Of a stretch of DNA of 64,000 bases, positions 16,633 through 25,651 are shown piece by piece (positions within the stretch are counted from its first letter, which is position 1; every line of letters begins with the position of its first letter). The DNA is from Chitinophagaceae bacterium (GTDB lineage: Bacteria > Bacteroidota > Bacteroidia > Chitinophagales > Chitinophagaceae): the NCBI GenBank assembly GCA_020403425.1, contig JADBXR010000020.1, positions 1 through 64,000 on the forward strand. Direction: 5' to 3'. The position numbers and the translations under genes were made by a program. The notes beneath the pieces were generated by a model. The model made no database searches. It saw only the letters and a program-made list of their open reading frames with translations, and was not told the origin of the DNA.

Positions 16633-17207
16633 TGAGTACTGTAAAATACACTCCGAGATTAGCAGATAAATATACCAAAGAGGTTATTCCTGCTTTAATG
16701 AAGAAGTTCGCTTACAAAACTGTAATGCAAGCTCCTAAACTGGAAAAGATCTGCATCAACCGCGGCGTTAATGGCGCGGTGACCGATAAAAAACTGGTTG
16801 ACATTGCAGTTGAAGAACTGAACATGATCACCGGTCAGAAAGCAGTTCCTACCATGTCTAAGAAAGACATCTCTAACTTCAAACTGCGTAAAGGTATGCC
16901 GATTGGCGCACGCGTTACACTGAGGGGTGAGAAGATGTATGAATTCCTGGACAGGCTGGTTTCTGTGGCCTTACCGCGTGTGCGTGACTTCAAGGGTATC
17001 AGCGACAAGGCATTTGATGGACGCGGTAACTACACCCTGGGTGTGACCGAGCAGATCATCTTCCCTGAGATCGATATCGATAAAGTGAACAAGATCACCG
17101 GTCTGGATATCACTTTCGTTACTACGGCGAATACCAATGAAGAAGCTTACGAGCTGCTGAAAGAACTGGGTATGCCATTCAAAAATGCTAAAAAAGAAAA
17201 CAACTAA
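16632..17207 (+). CDS. rplE: 50S ribosomal protein L5
   Basis: 191 residues. It carries the L5 hallmarks [34 protein letters not shown] and [21 protein letters not shown]5 binds 5S rRNA and contacts the P-site tRNA. The start overlaps the rplX stop. Confidence 0.97.
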   Translation: MSTVKYTPRLADKYTKEVIPALMKKFAYKTVMQAPKLEKICINRGVNGAVTDKKLVDIAVEELNMITGQKAVPTMSKKDISNFKLRKGMPIGARVTLRGEKMYEFLDRLVSVALPRVRDFKGISDKAFDGRGNYTLGVTEQIIFPEIDIDKVNKITGLDITFVTTANTNEEAYELLKELGMPFKNAKKENN

Positions 17208-17213
17208 TATCAC

Positions 17214-17483
17214 ATGGCAAAGAAATCAATTACCGCCAGGCAAAACAAGCGTGAGAAAATGGTTGCCAAATTTGCAGAAAAACGTGCTGCCCTGAAAGCT
17301 GCCGGTGACTATGCTGCTTTGGACCTGCTTCCTAAGAACGCTTCACCTGTAAGGTTGAAAAACCGTTGTCAGTTAACCGGCCGTCCAAAAGGATACATGC
17401 GTTATTTCGGTATCTCAAGGATCGTGTTCCGCGATATGGCACTGAACGGCCAGATCCCTGGTGTGAAGAAAGCCAGCTGGTAA
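17214..17483 (+). CDS. rpsN: 30S ribosomal protein S14 (zinc-independent long form)
   Basis: 89 residues. It has the long S14 form with [20 protein letters not shown] and [17 protein letters not shown] but no paired CxxC motifs, so it is the C-minus type. It lies 6 bases after rplE. Confidence 0.96.
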   Translation: MAKKSITARQNKREKMVAKFAEKRAALKAAGDYAALDLLPKNASPVRLKNRCQLTGRPKGYMRYFGISRIVFRDMALNGQIPGVKKASW

Positions 17484-17562
17484 AATAAGACATGTTTCCA
17501 GGTGCGGGCTGCCGCAAACCGGTAACAAACAAAATTTTGAACAAGAATTAATTCTAATAAAC

Positions 17563-17961
17563 ATGGTAACTGATCCTATAGCAGACTTCTTAACCAGAAT
17601 TCGTAACGCTCAGTTGGCTGGCCACAGGCTGGTTGAAATTCCTGCTTCTAATCTGAAGAAGCGTTTAACAGAGATCCTGTACGAACAGGGTTATATCCTG
17701 AAGTACAAGTTTGAAGATGACAACAAGCAAGGTCTGATCAAGATCGCCCTGAAATACGATCCTCAAACCAAACAGGCTGCTATCCGTTCTCTGGAAAGGG
17801 TGAGCCGCCCGGGTCTGCGCCAGTACGCCAAACCATCTGAGATCAAACGTGTGATCAATGGTCTGGGTGTAGCTATCCTGAGTACATCCAAAGGTGTACT
17901 GACCGATAAGCAGGCGAAAGCCCAGAATGTAGGTGGTGAAGTATTGTGCTATATCTACTAA
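17563..17961 (+). CDS. rpsH: 30S ribosomal protein S8
   Basis: 132 residues starting MVTDPIADFLTRIRNAQ, ending with ILSTSKGVLTDKQAKAQNVGGEVLCYIY. Both ends are diagnostic for S8, a primary 16S rRNA binder and, in enterobacteria, the repressor of the spc operon. In the 119-base gap after it, TGGCGCA-GA-TGCGCCA (17973-17988) forms a perfect small hairpin. Confidence 0.97.
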   Translation: MVTDPIADFLTRIRNAQLAGHRLVEIPASNLKKRLTEILYEQGYILKYKFEDDNKQGLIKIALKYDPQTKQAAIRSLERVSRPGLRQYAKPSEIKRVINGLGVAILSTSKGVLTDKQAKAQNVGGEVLCYIY

Positions 17962-17972
17962 TTGAATCACGT

Positions 17973-17988
17973 TGGCGCAGATGCGCCA
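17973..17988 (+). repeat. Small perfect hairpin between rpsH and rplF
   Basis: TGGCGCA and TGCGCCA are separated by two bases. It lies 12 bases after the rpsH stop; there is no T-run, so it is unlikely to terminate transcription. Confidence 0.45.
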
Positions 17989-18080
17989 TTGAGAATAAAC
18001 CCTGGACTGACAATTAAGCTTTTTAGTCGGAGCTGAACACGGAACAGGACATTGCATCAAACAAAAAAAAGAAAACGACT

Positions 18081-18635
18081 ATGTCTCGTATTGGAAAACA
18101 ACCGGTGGTAATCCCAGCAGGCGTTACCGTTACCGTTAGCAGCGATAACGTTGTTGCTGTAAAAGGCCCTAAAGGTGAATTAAAGGAAACCGTTGACAGG
18201 GATATCACTGTATCTGTGGCCGATGGCCAGGTTAACCTGACCCGTCCTACAGATCAGATCCGTCACCGCGCCATGCACGGTCTGTACCGTTCACTGGTAA
18301 GCAACATGGTGAAAGGTGTAACAGAAGGATATAAGAAAGAACTGGAACTGGTGGGTGTGGGCTTCAAAGCCGCCAATACCGGTAATCTGCTCGATCTGGC
18401 CCTGGGTTACTCTCACAACATCGTGATCGAAATTCCAAAGGAACTGAAAGTAGCCACTGTTACTGAAAAAGGACAGAACCCTAAGATCATGCTGGAAGGA
18501 ATCGACAAGCAGCTGATCGGACAGGTAGCCGCTAAACTCCGCAGCTTACGTAAGCCTGAACCATACAAAGGAAAAGGTGTGAAATACGCTGGTGAGATCC
18601 TGAGAAGAAAAGCAGGTAAAGCAGCAGGTAAGTAA
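18081..18635 (+). CDS. rplF: 50S ribosomal protein L6
   Basis: 184 residues starting MSRIGKQPVVIPAGV, with VKGPKGELKE, HGLYRSLVSNMVKGVTEGY and the C-terminal RKPEPYKGKGVKYAGE signature. Two L6 folds are present and the length is standard. Confidence 0.97.
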   Translation: MSRIGKQPVVIPAGVTVTVSSDNVVAVKGPKGELKETVDRDITVSVADGQVNLTRPTDQIRHRAMHGLYRSLVSNMVKGVTEGYKKELELVGVGFKAANTGNLLDLALGYSHNIVIEIPKELKVATVTEKGQNPKIMLEGIDKQLIGQVAAKLRSLRKPEPYKGKGVKYAGEILRRKAGKAAGK

Positions 18636-18687
18636 ATAAAACAATAACAAACTTTCCGGCAGAATCGGAAGGCCAAAAAATAAAACA

Positions 18688-19038
18688 ATGGGTAAATTAA
18701 TTCAAAGGCAGAAGATCAGGTACCGCATTCGTAAGAAAGTGGCAGGTACAGCAGTAAAACCACGTTTGTCTGTTTTCAGAAGCAACGCGGAGATCTATGC
18801 TCAACTGATCGATGATGATAATTCGGTAACCCTGGCAGCTGCCTCATCAAGAGATAAAGACATCGCTGCCCAGAAAGTGACCAAGAGCGAGAAAGCGAAA
18901 CTGGTTGGTGCTGCAGTAGCCCGCAAAGCCATCGAGTTAGGGTTAACTGCCTGTGTATTCGACAGGGGTGGTAACCTGTACCATGGTCGTGTGAAATCAG
19001 TAGCGGATGGTGCCAGAGAAGGTGGTCTTCAATTCTAA
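18688..19038 (+). CDS. rplR: 50S ribosomal protein L18
   Basis: 116 residues with [20 protein letters not shown] and [21 protein letters not shown]18 carries 5S rRNA into the 50S subunit with L5. Order rplF-rplR-rpsE is conserved. Confidence 0.96.
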   Translation: MGKLIQRQKIRYRIRKKVAGTAVKPRLSVFRSNAEIYAQLIDDDNSVTLAAASSRDKDIAAQKVTKSEKAKLVGAAVARKAIELGLTACVFDRGGNLYHGRVKSVADGAREGGLQF

Positions 19039-19067
19039 TTTGCTAACAACAATTAATCGTTAGATAA

Positions 19068-19589
19068 ATGTCTAAAGTAAACGTAAATAAGGTAAAATCC
19101 GGTGGCGAACTGGAACTGAAAGAGAAAGTAGTTGCCATTAACCGTGTAGTGAAAACTACCAAAGGTGGTCGTACTTTCAGCTTCTCAGCATTGGTAGTGG
19201 TAGGAAATGAAAATGGTGTGGTAGGCCAGGGCTTGGGTAAAGCAAAAGAAGTACAGGAAGCAATTTCAAAAGGTATCGAAGATGCCAAGAAGAACCTGGT
19301 AAAAGTTCCTGTTATGCATGGAACCATCCCTCACGATCAGTGGGCGAAAGATGGTGCAGCCAAAGTATTGATCAAACCAGCTGCTCATGGAGCGGGTGTG
19401 ATCGCCGGAGGTAGCATGCGTGCCGTTCTGGAAAGCGCCGGTGTGACCGACGTATTGGCCAAGAGCCTCGGGTCTGCCAATCCGCATAACGTGGTAAAAG
19501 CAACCATCAAAGCATTGGGTCTGTTAAGGGAACCCATCCAGGTTGCTAAGAACCGTAGCTTGAAACTGAGTAAAGTATTTAACGGATAA
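19068..19589 (+). CDS. rpsE: 30S ribosomal protein S5
   Basis: 173 residues with the S5 double-stranded-RNA-binding motif ([38 protein letters not shown]) and [20 protein letters not shown]5 contributes to decoding fidelity and the mRNA helicase site. Standard length. Confidence 0.97.
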   Translation: MSKVNVNKVKSGGELELKEKVVAINRVVKTTKGGRTFSFSALVVVGNENGVVGQGLGKAKEVQEAISKGIEDAKKNLVKVPVMHGTIPHDQWAKDGAAKVLIKPAAHGAGVIAGGSMRAVLESAGVTDVLAKSLGSANPHNVVKATIKALGLLREPIQVAKNRSLKLSKVFNG

Positions 19590-19638
19590 TACCTGACGCT
19601 CGTCCAAGCAGACAGCTGTCAGTTCAAATGATAACATC

Positions 19639-19821
19639 ATGAAAAAGATTAAGATCACACAGGTTAAAAGCGGTATCGACAGATCCGAGCGTCAGAAACA
19701 AACCCTGATCGCCCTGGGTTTGAAAAAGCTGAATGCTTCCAAAGAAGTAGAAGCTACTCCCCAGATCCTGGGTATGGTTAACAAAGTTAGCCACCTGGTG
19801 AAGGTTGAGGAGATCGCTTAA
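19639..19821 (+). CDS. rpmD: 50S ribosomal protein L30
   Basis: 60 residues (MKKIKITQVKSGIDRSERQK, ending NKVSHLVKVEEIA), the normal length for L30. It is followed by a 165-base gap holding a word hairpin. Confidence 0.95.
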   Translation: MKKIKITQVKSGIDRSERQKQTLIALGLKKLNASKEVEATPQILGMVNKVSHLVKVEEIA

Positions 19822-19828
19822 TAATTCG

Positions 19829-19944
19829 ATAATTTGAAAATGAGCTAATTTGAAAATGAGTCCGGCGATAAACGCTTGATTCATTTTTAATTTCATGTTG
19901 CCCCATTTTCGAATAGTCAGATTCACAAATTTTCAAATTAATCA
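19829..19944. repeat. TTTGAAAAT-family word hairpin between rpmD and rplO
   Basis: The left part has two tandem copies of TAATTTGAAAATGAG. The right part has CATTTTTAATTTCATG, CCATTTTCGAAT and CAAATTTTCAAATTAATCATT, an imperfect reverse complement. It is the same word family as between rpsC and rplP, again inside the ribosomal operon. Confidence 0.65.
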
Positions 19945-19986
19945 TTGCGAGGGGAGATACCCCGTAAGTTCAAATCAGATAGACAC

Positions 19987-20436
19987 ATGAAACTACACAC
20001 ACTCAAGCCTGCAGCAGGCTCAACTCACAAGGAAATCCGTATTGGTCGTGGTGAAGCATCCGGTAAAGGTGGTACATCAACAAAAGGTAACAAAGGTGGA
20101 CAAAGCCGTGCCGGTTACAAAAGCAAAATGGCACATGAAGGTGGTCAGATGCCGATCCAGCGTCGTATCCCCAAGCGTGGATTCAAGAACAACAACCGTG
20201 TTGAATTCAAAGTCTTCAACCTGGGTCAGATCGACCAATTGGCAGAAAAATACGGTTTTACCGAGTTTAGTCTTGAGAACCTGTATATCAATGGCCTGAT
20301 CAGCCGTACCGATAAAGTTAAAGTACTGGCAACTGGTGAATTAAAGGCGAAACTGGCCTTTAAAGTGAACGCCATCAGTGAAAAAGCAAAAGGGGCTATT
20401 GAAGCTTCCGGCGGTACAGTTGAAATTGTAAAGTAA
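19987..20436 (+). CDS. rplO: 50S ribosomal protein L15
   Basis: 149 residues from the ATG at 19987 (MKLHTLKPAAGSTHKEIRIG). An in-frame codon at 19945 would add 14 residues read from the hairpin and is rejected. The L15 motif GRGEASGKGGTSTKGNKGGQ is intact. The gene is followed by an intrinsic terminator before secY. Confidence 0.96.
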   Translation: MKLHTLKPAAGSTHKEIRIGRGEASGKGGTSTKGNKGGQSRAGYKSKMAHEGGQMPIQRRIPKRGFKNNNRVEFKVFNLGQIDQLAEKYGFTEFSLENLYINGLISRTDKVKVLATGELKAKLAFKVNAISEKAKGAIEASGGTVEIVK

Positions 20437-20452
20437 TTTCACGTAAATTGCC

Positions 20453-20475
20453 AGACGCACCCAGTGCGTCTTTTT
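20453..20475 (+). terminator. Intrinsic terminator between rplO and secY
   Basis: AGACGCAC (20453-20460), loop CCA, GTGCGTCT (20464-20471), then TTTT. A perfect 8-bp stem plus U-tract inside a normally continuous operon; it may attenuate secY-map relative to the ribosomal genes. Confidence 0.75.
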
Positions 20476-20509
20476 GGTTTTGAGTATTAACGCTTTCAAT
20501 TGCATTTAA

Positions 20510-21856
20510 GTGAAAAAATTAGTTAAGACTTTACAGAATATTTGGACCATTGAAGAGCTGCGTAACAAGATCATCGTTACGCTTGCCCTGGTATTTACTT
20601 ACCGACTGGGTAACCACATCGTGTTACCGGGTCTGGATCCCAACAAGATCGAAATAGCCCAGAAAGCTGCCAAGAGCAATGGCCTGCTGGGTATCTTCGA
20701 TATGTTCGCGGGTGGTGGTTTCTCTCAGGCATCCATCCTTGCCCTGGGTATCATGCCTTACATTTCCGCTTCTATCTTTATGCAGCTGATGACCATTCTG
20801 GTACCCCAATTGCAGAAGGTGCAGAAAGAAGGGGACAGCGGACGTAAAAAGATCAACCAATGGACCCGTTACCTCACAGTGATCGTAACTGTGTTCCAGG
20901 CAGGCGCTTACGTGGCTTACCTGAACAGCCCTGGTTATGCAGAAGCGATTCTGCCGGCCTATAAAGCATTCTTCGGATTCTCTACCGTGATCACCTTAAC
21001 AGCAGGCACCCTGTTTGTTATGTGGCTGGGAGAAAAGATCCAGGATAAAGGTCTGGGTAACGGTACTTCTATCATCATCATGGTAGGTATCCTATCCCGT
21101 TTGCCTATTTCCATCATTCAGGAATTTACTGCGAAAGAACAGCGTGGTGGTGGTGGTCTGTTGATCTTCCTGATCGAGATCGCTATCCTGGTTGCCATCA
21201 TCATGGGACTGATCATCCTGGTTCAGGGTGTAAGAAAGATCCCTGTGAACTATGCCAAGCAGATCATCGGTAACCGCCAGTTCGGTGGGGCCCGCCAGTT
21301 CCTGCCTGTAAAAGTGAACAGCGCCGGTGTTATGCCGATCATCTTCGCCCAGGCGATCATGTTCCTGCCTACACTGGTATCTTTTACCAATATCGATTCA
21401 GCACAGGGTATCGTTAAGATTTTCAACGATCACAGTAACGTTTGGTACATGGTCATCTACTCTGTTATGGTGATCGGATTTACCTTCCTGTACACTGCAT
21501 TGATCTTCAATCCTAAGCAGATCTCTGAAGACCTGAAGCGTAACAATGGTTTTATACCAGGTGTGAAACCGGGTCAGCCTACAGCTGATTATATCGGTTC
21601 CATCATGGACAAGATCACTTTACCAGGCGCGATTTTCCTGGCTTTCGTAGGTATTCTTCCTGGTTTTGCACAGCGTTTGGGTGTTACCCAGGGCTTCAGT
21701 TCTTTCTTCGGAGGTACGTCCCTGCTGATCATGGTGGGTGTGGTATTGGATACCTTACAGCAGATCGAAACTTACCTGTTGATGAGACAATACGATGGCC
21801 TGATGAAGAGTGGACGCGTACAGGGAAGGCAAACTGTATCTACAACAACGATTTAA
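20510..21856 (+). CDS. secY: Preprotein translocase subunit SecY
   Basis: 448 residues with ten predicted membrane helices; start GTG at 20510 (MKKLVKTLQNIWTIEELRNK), since no ATG fits the family N-terminus. Hallmarks are YRLGNHIVLPGLDP, GIMPYISASIFMQL, GNGTSIIIMVGI and FNPKQISEDLKRNNGFIPG, the cytoplasmic loop that contacts SecA and ribosomes. SecY forms the Sec channel in the inner membrane. It is preceded and followed by terminators, so transcription of this gene may be adjusted separately. Confidence 0.97.
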   Translation: MKKLVKTLQNIWTIEELRNKIIVTLALVFTYRLGNHIVLPGLDPNKIEIAQKAAKSNGLLGIFDMFAGGGFSQASILALGIMPYISASIFMQLMTILVPQLQKVQKEGDSGRKKINQWTRYLTVIVTVFQAGAYVAYLNSPGYAEAILPAYKAFFGFSTVITLTAGTLFVMWLGEKIQDKGLGNGTSIIIMVGILSRLPISIIQEFTAKEQRGGGGLLIFLIEIAILVAIIMGLIILVQGVRKIPVNYAKQIIGNRQFGGARQFLPVKVNSAGVMPIIFAQAIMFLPTLVSFTNIDSAQGIVKIFNDHSNVWYMVIYSVMVIGFTFLYTALIFNPKQISEDLKRNNGFIPGVKPGQPTADYIGSIMDKITLPGAIFLAFVGILPGFAQRLGVTQGFSSFFGGTSLLIMVGVVLDTLQQIETYLLMRQYDGLMKSGRVQGRQTVSTTTI

Positions 21857-21878
21857 CAGAAATAATTACGAACTTTGC

Positions 21879-21923
21879 AAACCTGTCTGCCCTCTAAAAT
21901 GGGACGACAGGTTTCTTTTTTTT
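21879..21923 (+). terminator. Intrinsic terminator after secY
   Basis: AAACCTGTC (21879-21887) pairs perfectly with GACAGGTTT (21906-21914), followed by CTTTTTTTTT. It lies just before map. Confidence 0.75.
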
Positions 21924-21928
21924 GAACA

Positions 21929-22750
21929 ATGACAAGACGCAGTAACATGATGATCCATAAGACAGAGGCGGAGATCGCTTTGATGAAAGAAGCAGCGCTG
22001 CTGGTAAGTAAAACACTTACAGAAGTGGCTAAGGTGCTGAAGCCCGGTATGACCACCCTGCAGATCGATAAGATCTGTGGCGATTTTGTGAAAGATCATA
22101 AAGCCATTCCCTCATTTTATAATTACCGGGGTTATCCGTTCAATGTGTGTGCGTCTGTGAACGATGTAGTGGTGCACGGTTTTCCCAACAATATTGCTTT
22201 GAAAGAAGGGGATATCGTTTCTGTGGATATGGGTGTGATCCTGAATGGTTGGCATGGGGACCATGCTTACACATTTATCCTGGGTGAAGTATCGCCAGAA
22301 GTATTGCAACTGGTCAAAGTGACCAAAGAATCTTTATACAAGGGTATTGAAAAAGCCATTGTGAATAATCGTGTAGGGGATATCTCTTATGCCATACAGG
22401 AGCATACCGAAAGAAAGTATGGATATGGTGTGGTAAGGGAACTGGTAGGTCACGGCCTGGGCCGCAGCCTGCACGAAGACCCACAGGTACCCAACTATGG
22501 CAAACGTGGTACCGGACCCAAACTTAAAGAGAATCTGGTGTTGGCCATTGAGCCAATGATCAATCTTGGCACCCGTGAAGTGTATACGGAGGAAGATGGC
22601 TGGACCGTGAGAACACGCGATGGTAAAGTCTCAGTTCATTTTGAACACGATGTTTGTATCAAAAGGAACCAGGCATTGGTGCTGTCTGATTACAGCATCA
22701 TTGAAGCAGCCGAGAAGGCAAATGCCAACCTGAACGCCAGTTATTACTGA
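21929..22750 (+). CDS. map: Methionine aminopeptidase type I
   Basis: 273 residues from the ATG at 21929; ATGs at 21947 and 21950 (MIHKTEAEIALMKEA) match the usual N-terminus of the family better and may be the true start. Metal ligands are in place: SVDMGV and GDHAYTF (Asp, Asp), GHGLGRSLHEDPQVPN (His), AIEPMI and VHFEHDVCI (Glu, Glu). The enzyme removes initiator Met. It keeps the usual secY-map order, but infA, rpmJ, rpsM, rpsK, rpsD, rpoA and rplQ, which normally follow, are absent here. Confidence 0.96.
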   Translation: MTRRSNMMIHKTEAEIALMKEAALLVSKTLTEVAKVLKPGMTTLQIDKICGDFVKDHKAIPSFYNYRGYPFNVCASVNDVVVHGFPNNIALKEGDIVSVDMGVILNGWHGDHAYTFILGEVSPEVLQLVKVTKESLYKGIEKAIVNNRVGDISYAIQEHTERKYGYGVVRELVGHGLGRSLHEDPQVPNYGKRGTGPKLKENLVLAIEPMINLGTREVYTEEDGWTVRTRDGKVSVHFEHDVCIKRNQALVLSDYSIIEAAEKANANLNASYY

Positions 22751-22784
22751 TCTTTTCTTGTTATCTTACGGTAAAACCGATAAG

Positions 22785-24308
22785 ATGAGAATATTACTGC
22801 TATGTTTATGTCTCCCTTTATGTGTTCATTCGCAGTCGGATGAGACGCTGCGTATCCGTTCGGTGCGTGAGCAGAAGGAGACCCTATGGATGCAGGAATA
22901 TATCCGTTTTTTAGCCATCCCCAATATTGCTGCAGATAAGTCCGGTCTGAGTAGGAATGCTGCTTTTATCATGCAGATGATGCGGCAACGGAACATACAG
23001 CATGTGCAGTTGCTGCATAATGAGTCCAGGACAGCAACACCCGCCATTTATAGAGAAGTTCTGGTGCCGGGTGCTACGCGTACACTTATCTTTTATTCGC
23101 ATTATGATGGTCAGCCGGTAGATAGTACACAATGGGCAAAAGGTCTGAGACCATTTGTACCGAAGCTGGTTAAGGGATCATTGGAGCAGGGAGCGGCCAT
23201 TGCAGCTTTTCCGGAAGCGGTTGGTAAATATGATCCCGACTGGCGGATATATGCCCGAGGAGCTTCGGATGATAAGGCAGGTATCATGGCCATACTCAAT
23301 GCCTACGAAGCGATACAAAAAGCCGGCCTGCCGTTGCACTATAATATCAAGTTCTTTTTTGAGGGTGAAGAGGAAGCGGGGTCGCCTAACCTGGGCAGCC
23401 TGTTTGATAAACACAAAACCTTACTCCGTTCAGATCTTTGGATCATCTGCGATGGGCCCGTTCATCAATCAGGCAAAAAGGCCATCTTGTTTGGTGCCAG
23501 GGGTGATGCGCACGTGGATATTACGATCTATGGGCCAACCCGCCCTTTGCACAGCGGACATTACGGCAACTGGGCACCCAATCCCGGCTTATTGCTGGCA
23601 CGGTTGCTGGCTTCCATGAAAGATGAGAAAGGCCGCGTGACCATACGTGGTTTTTATGACGATATGATACCACTGACAGAACAGGAGAAAAAAGCGATTA
23701 ATGACGTGCCTTCCGTTGGCAATGAGTTAAAAGAGGAATTGCATTTTGTATCGGAAGAAATGCCCGGCGTGGACCTGAGTGAAGCTATCATGATGCCCTC
23801 TCTGAACATCAATGGTATGCAAAGCGGGAATGTGGGAGCCAAAGCCAGTAATGTGATACCCACAACCGCTTCGGCAGTGTTGGACCTGCGAATGGTGCCG
23901 GGTAATGATTATAAGAGGCAGCAGGAACGAGTGGTGAACCATATTCGCGAACAGGGTTATTATGTTACAGAGGAGGAACCGACAGATGCGGAAAGAAAAA
24001 TATTTTCACGTATCGCAAGGATGAAACTGAGTGGAGGGTATAATGCACAAAGGACTCCGATGGACCTTCCAGTGGTACAGGGTGTGATTGAAGCGGTGAA
24101 GAGTACCACACCAGATAAAGTGGTACTGATACCTACCATGGGTGGTAGCTTGCCACTTTTCTTATTTGAGAAATATTTGAAAGCAACCACCATAACGGTT
24201 CCTGTGGCGAACCATGATAATAACCAGCATGCCGAGAATGAGAACATACGTATCCGGAACTTGTGGAATGGTATAGAAACCATGGCGGCGATTATGATGA
24301 TGCATTAA
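22785..24308 (+). CDS. Secreted M20-family metallopeptidase (dipeptidase-like)
   Basis: 507 residues from the ATG at 22785, giving a signal peptide (MRILLLCLCLPLCVHS). M20 metal-site motifs: SHYDGQPVD (His106, Asp108), GASDDKAGI (Asp), FEGEEEAGSP (catalytic Glu pair) and NHDNNQHAENENIRI near the end (His). The lid domain starts around HSGHYGNWAPNPG. The closest named relatives are carnosinase-type di- and tripeptidases. Export to the periplasm is inferred from the signal. It is followed after 1 base by the flavoprotein gene, suggesting coupled expression. Confidence 0.9.
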   Translation: MRILLLCLCLPLCVHSQSDETLRIRSVREQKETLWMQEYIRFLAIPNIAADKSGLSRNAAFIMQMMRQRNIQHVQLLHNESRTATPAIYREVLVPGATRTLIFYSHYDGQPVDSTQWAKGLRPFVPKLVKGSLEQGAAIAAFPEAVGKYDPDWRIYARGASDDKAGIMAILNAYEAIQKAGLPLHYNIKFFFEGEEEAGSPNLGSLFDKHKTLLRSDLWIICDGPVHQSGKKAILFGARGDAHVDITIYGPTRPLHSGHYGNWAPNPGLLLARLLASMKDEKGRVTIRGFYDDMIPLTEQEKKAINDVPSVGNELKEELHFVSEEMPGVDLSEAIMMPSLNINGMQSGNVGAKASNVIPTTASAVLDLRMVPGNDYKRQQERVVNHIREQGYYVTEEEPTDAERKIFSRIARMKLSGGYNAQRTPMDLPVVQGVIEAVKSTTPDKVVLIPTMGGSLPLFLFEKYLKATTITVPVANHDNNQHAENENIRIRNLWNGIETMAAIMMMH

Positions 24309-24309
24309 T

Positions 24310-25542
24310 ATGAGAGAAAAATCACTGTTTGTAATTGGAGGCGGGGCCGCCGGATTCTTCTGCGCAGTGAATGCTGCACGTATGAACCCGGAACTGAAAG
24401 TAACCATTGTTGAAAAATCCAATAAATTACTGTCAAAAGTGAAAGTGAGCGGTGGCGGCCGATGCAACGTTACACATGCTTGTTTTGATATCCCTGAACT
24501 GGTGAAACGATATCCGAGAGGGCAGCATTTTGTTAAAAAGACCTTTCACTCTTTCAATCCGAAAGATACCATTGCATGGTTTGCGGAACGTGGGGTTCAG
24601 CTGAAAACAGAGGCAGACGGCAGGATGTTCCCTGTAACGGACGATTCACAAACGATCGTGAACTGCCTGTTGCGAGAAGCTGATAAATATGGTGTGAAGG
24701 TACTTATGCAGTGTGAAGTGCAGCGGATAACGGTTACATCCGGTGGCTTTTCCATCCATACTCCGGATGCGGTATTCACTGCCGGTCAGGTATGCATTGC
24801 CTGCGGCGGTTATCCGAAATCGCCTATGTTCGGCTGGTTACGTGCGTTGGGGCATAGTATTTCCGAACCGGTTCCTTCCTTATTCACTTGTAACATGCCA
24901 GGCAACAGCATCACAGAACTGATGGGGGTTTCCGTGGAGAATGCCGCTGTTAAGGTGTCCGGTAGCAAACTGGCAGAACAGGGACCCCTACTGATCACTC
25001 ACTGGGGAATGAGCGGACCCGCCATCCTCCGTTTATCTGCCTGGGGGGCCAGAGAGCTGGCCGACAGGCAATATCATTTCACCTTACTGGTAAACTGGGT
25101 ACCGGGTCAGACGGAACAGGATCTGCGTATGGCCTGGTCAGCCTATCGGGAAACCTATGCTACGATGAAAATTGGGAACAGGAACCCATTTGGGTTACCT
25201 AACCGCTTATGGTCATACCTGTTGCAGGTGAGCGACATCAACCCGGATATACGATGGGCTGAGATACCCGCTAAACAACAGAATAAGCTAATCAAAAACC
25301 TTTCGGCACAGGAATTCCCAGTCAAGGGGAAAACCACTTTTAAAGAAGAATTCGTTACCTGTGGGGGTATCCAGCTGGCGGAAGTGGATCCCAATACGCT
25401 GCAAAGCCGTAAACAGGCCGGGATCTATTTTGCAGGGGAGATACTGGATGTGGATGGTATCACCGGCGGATTCAATTTCCAACATGCCTGGACCAGCGGC
25501 TGGATCGCTGCAGTATCCATAGCGGCCGCAGCAAACGAATAG
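24310..25542 (+). CDS. BaiN/HI0933-like FAD-dependent oxidoreductase
   Basis: 410 residues. The N-terminal dinucleotide-binding motif is GGGAAGFFCAVNAAR, followed by VSGGGRCNVTH, the signature of the HI0933/BaiN flavoprotein family; the C-terminal FAD contact is GEILDVDGITGGFNFQHAW. The physiological substrate of most members is unknown (BaiN reduces bile-acid intermediates; that cannot be assumed here). It starts one base after the M20 peptidase stop. Confidence 0.9.
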   Translation: MREKSLFVIGGGAAGFFCAVNAARMNPELKVTIVEKSNKLLSKVKVSGGGRCNVTHACFDIPELVKRYPRGQHFVKKTFHSFNPKDTIAWFAERGVQLKTEADGRMFPVTDDSQTIVNCLLREADKYGVKVLMQCEVQRITVTSGGFSIHTPDAVFTAGQVCIACGGYPKSPMFGWLRALGHSISEPVPSLFTCNMPGNSITELMGVSVENAAVKVSGSKLAEQGPLLITHWGMSGPAILRLSAWGARELADRQYHFTLLVNWVPGQTEQDLRMAWSAYRETYATMKIGNRNPFGLPNRLWSYLLQVSDINPDIRWAEIPAKQQNKLIKNLSAQEFPVKGKTTFKEEFVTCGGIQLAEVDPNTLQSRKQAGIYFAGEILDVDGITGGFNFQHAWTSGWIAAVSIAAAANE

Positions 25543-25651
25543 CAGGTATTTCCACCGTTCATAGCGGTATTTGGGCATTTTATGTAAAAAGCGCTTGTCC
25601 CTGGGTGCGTAACGTGAAATAAGCTTAATTTAAAAGACTCAAAATACTGCT

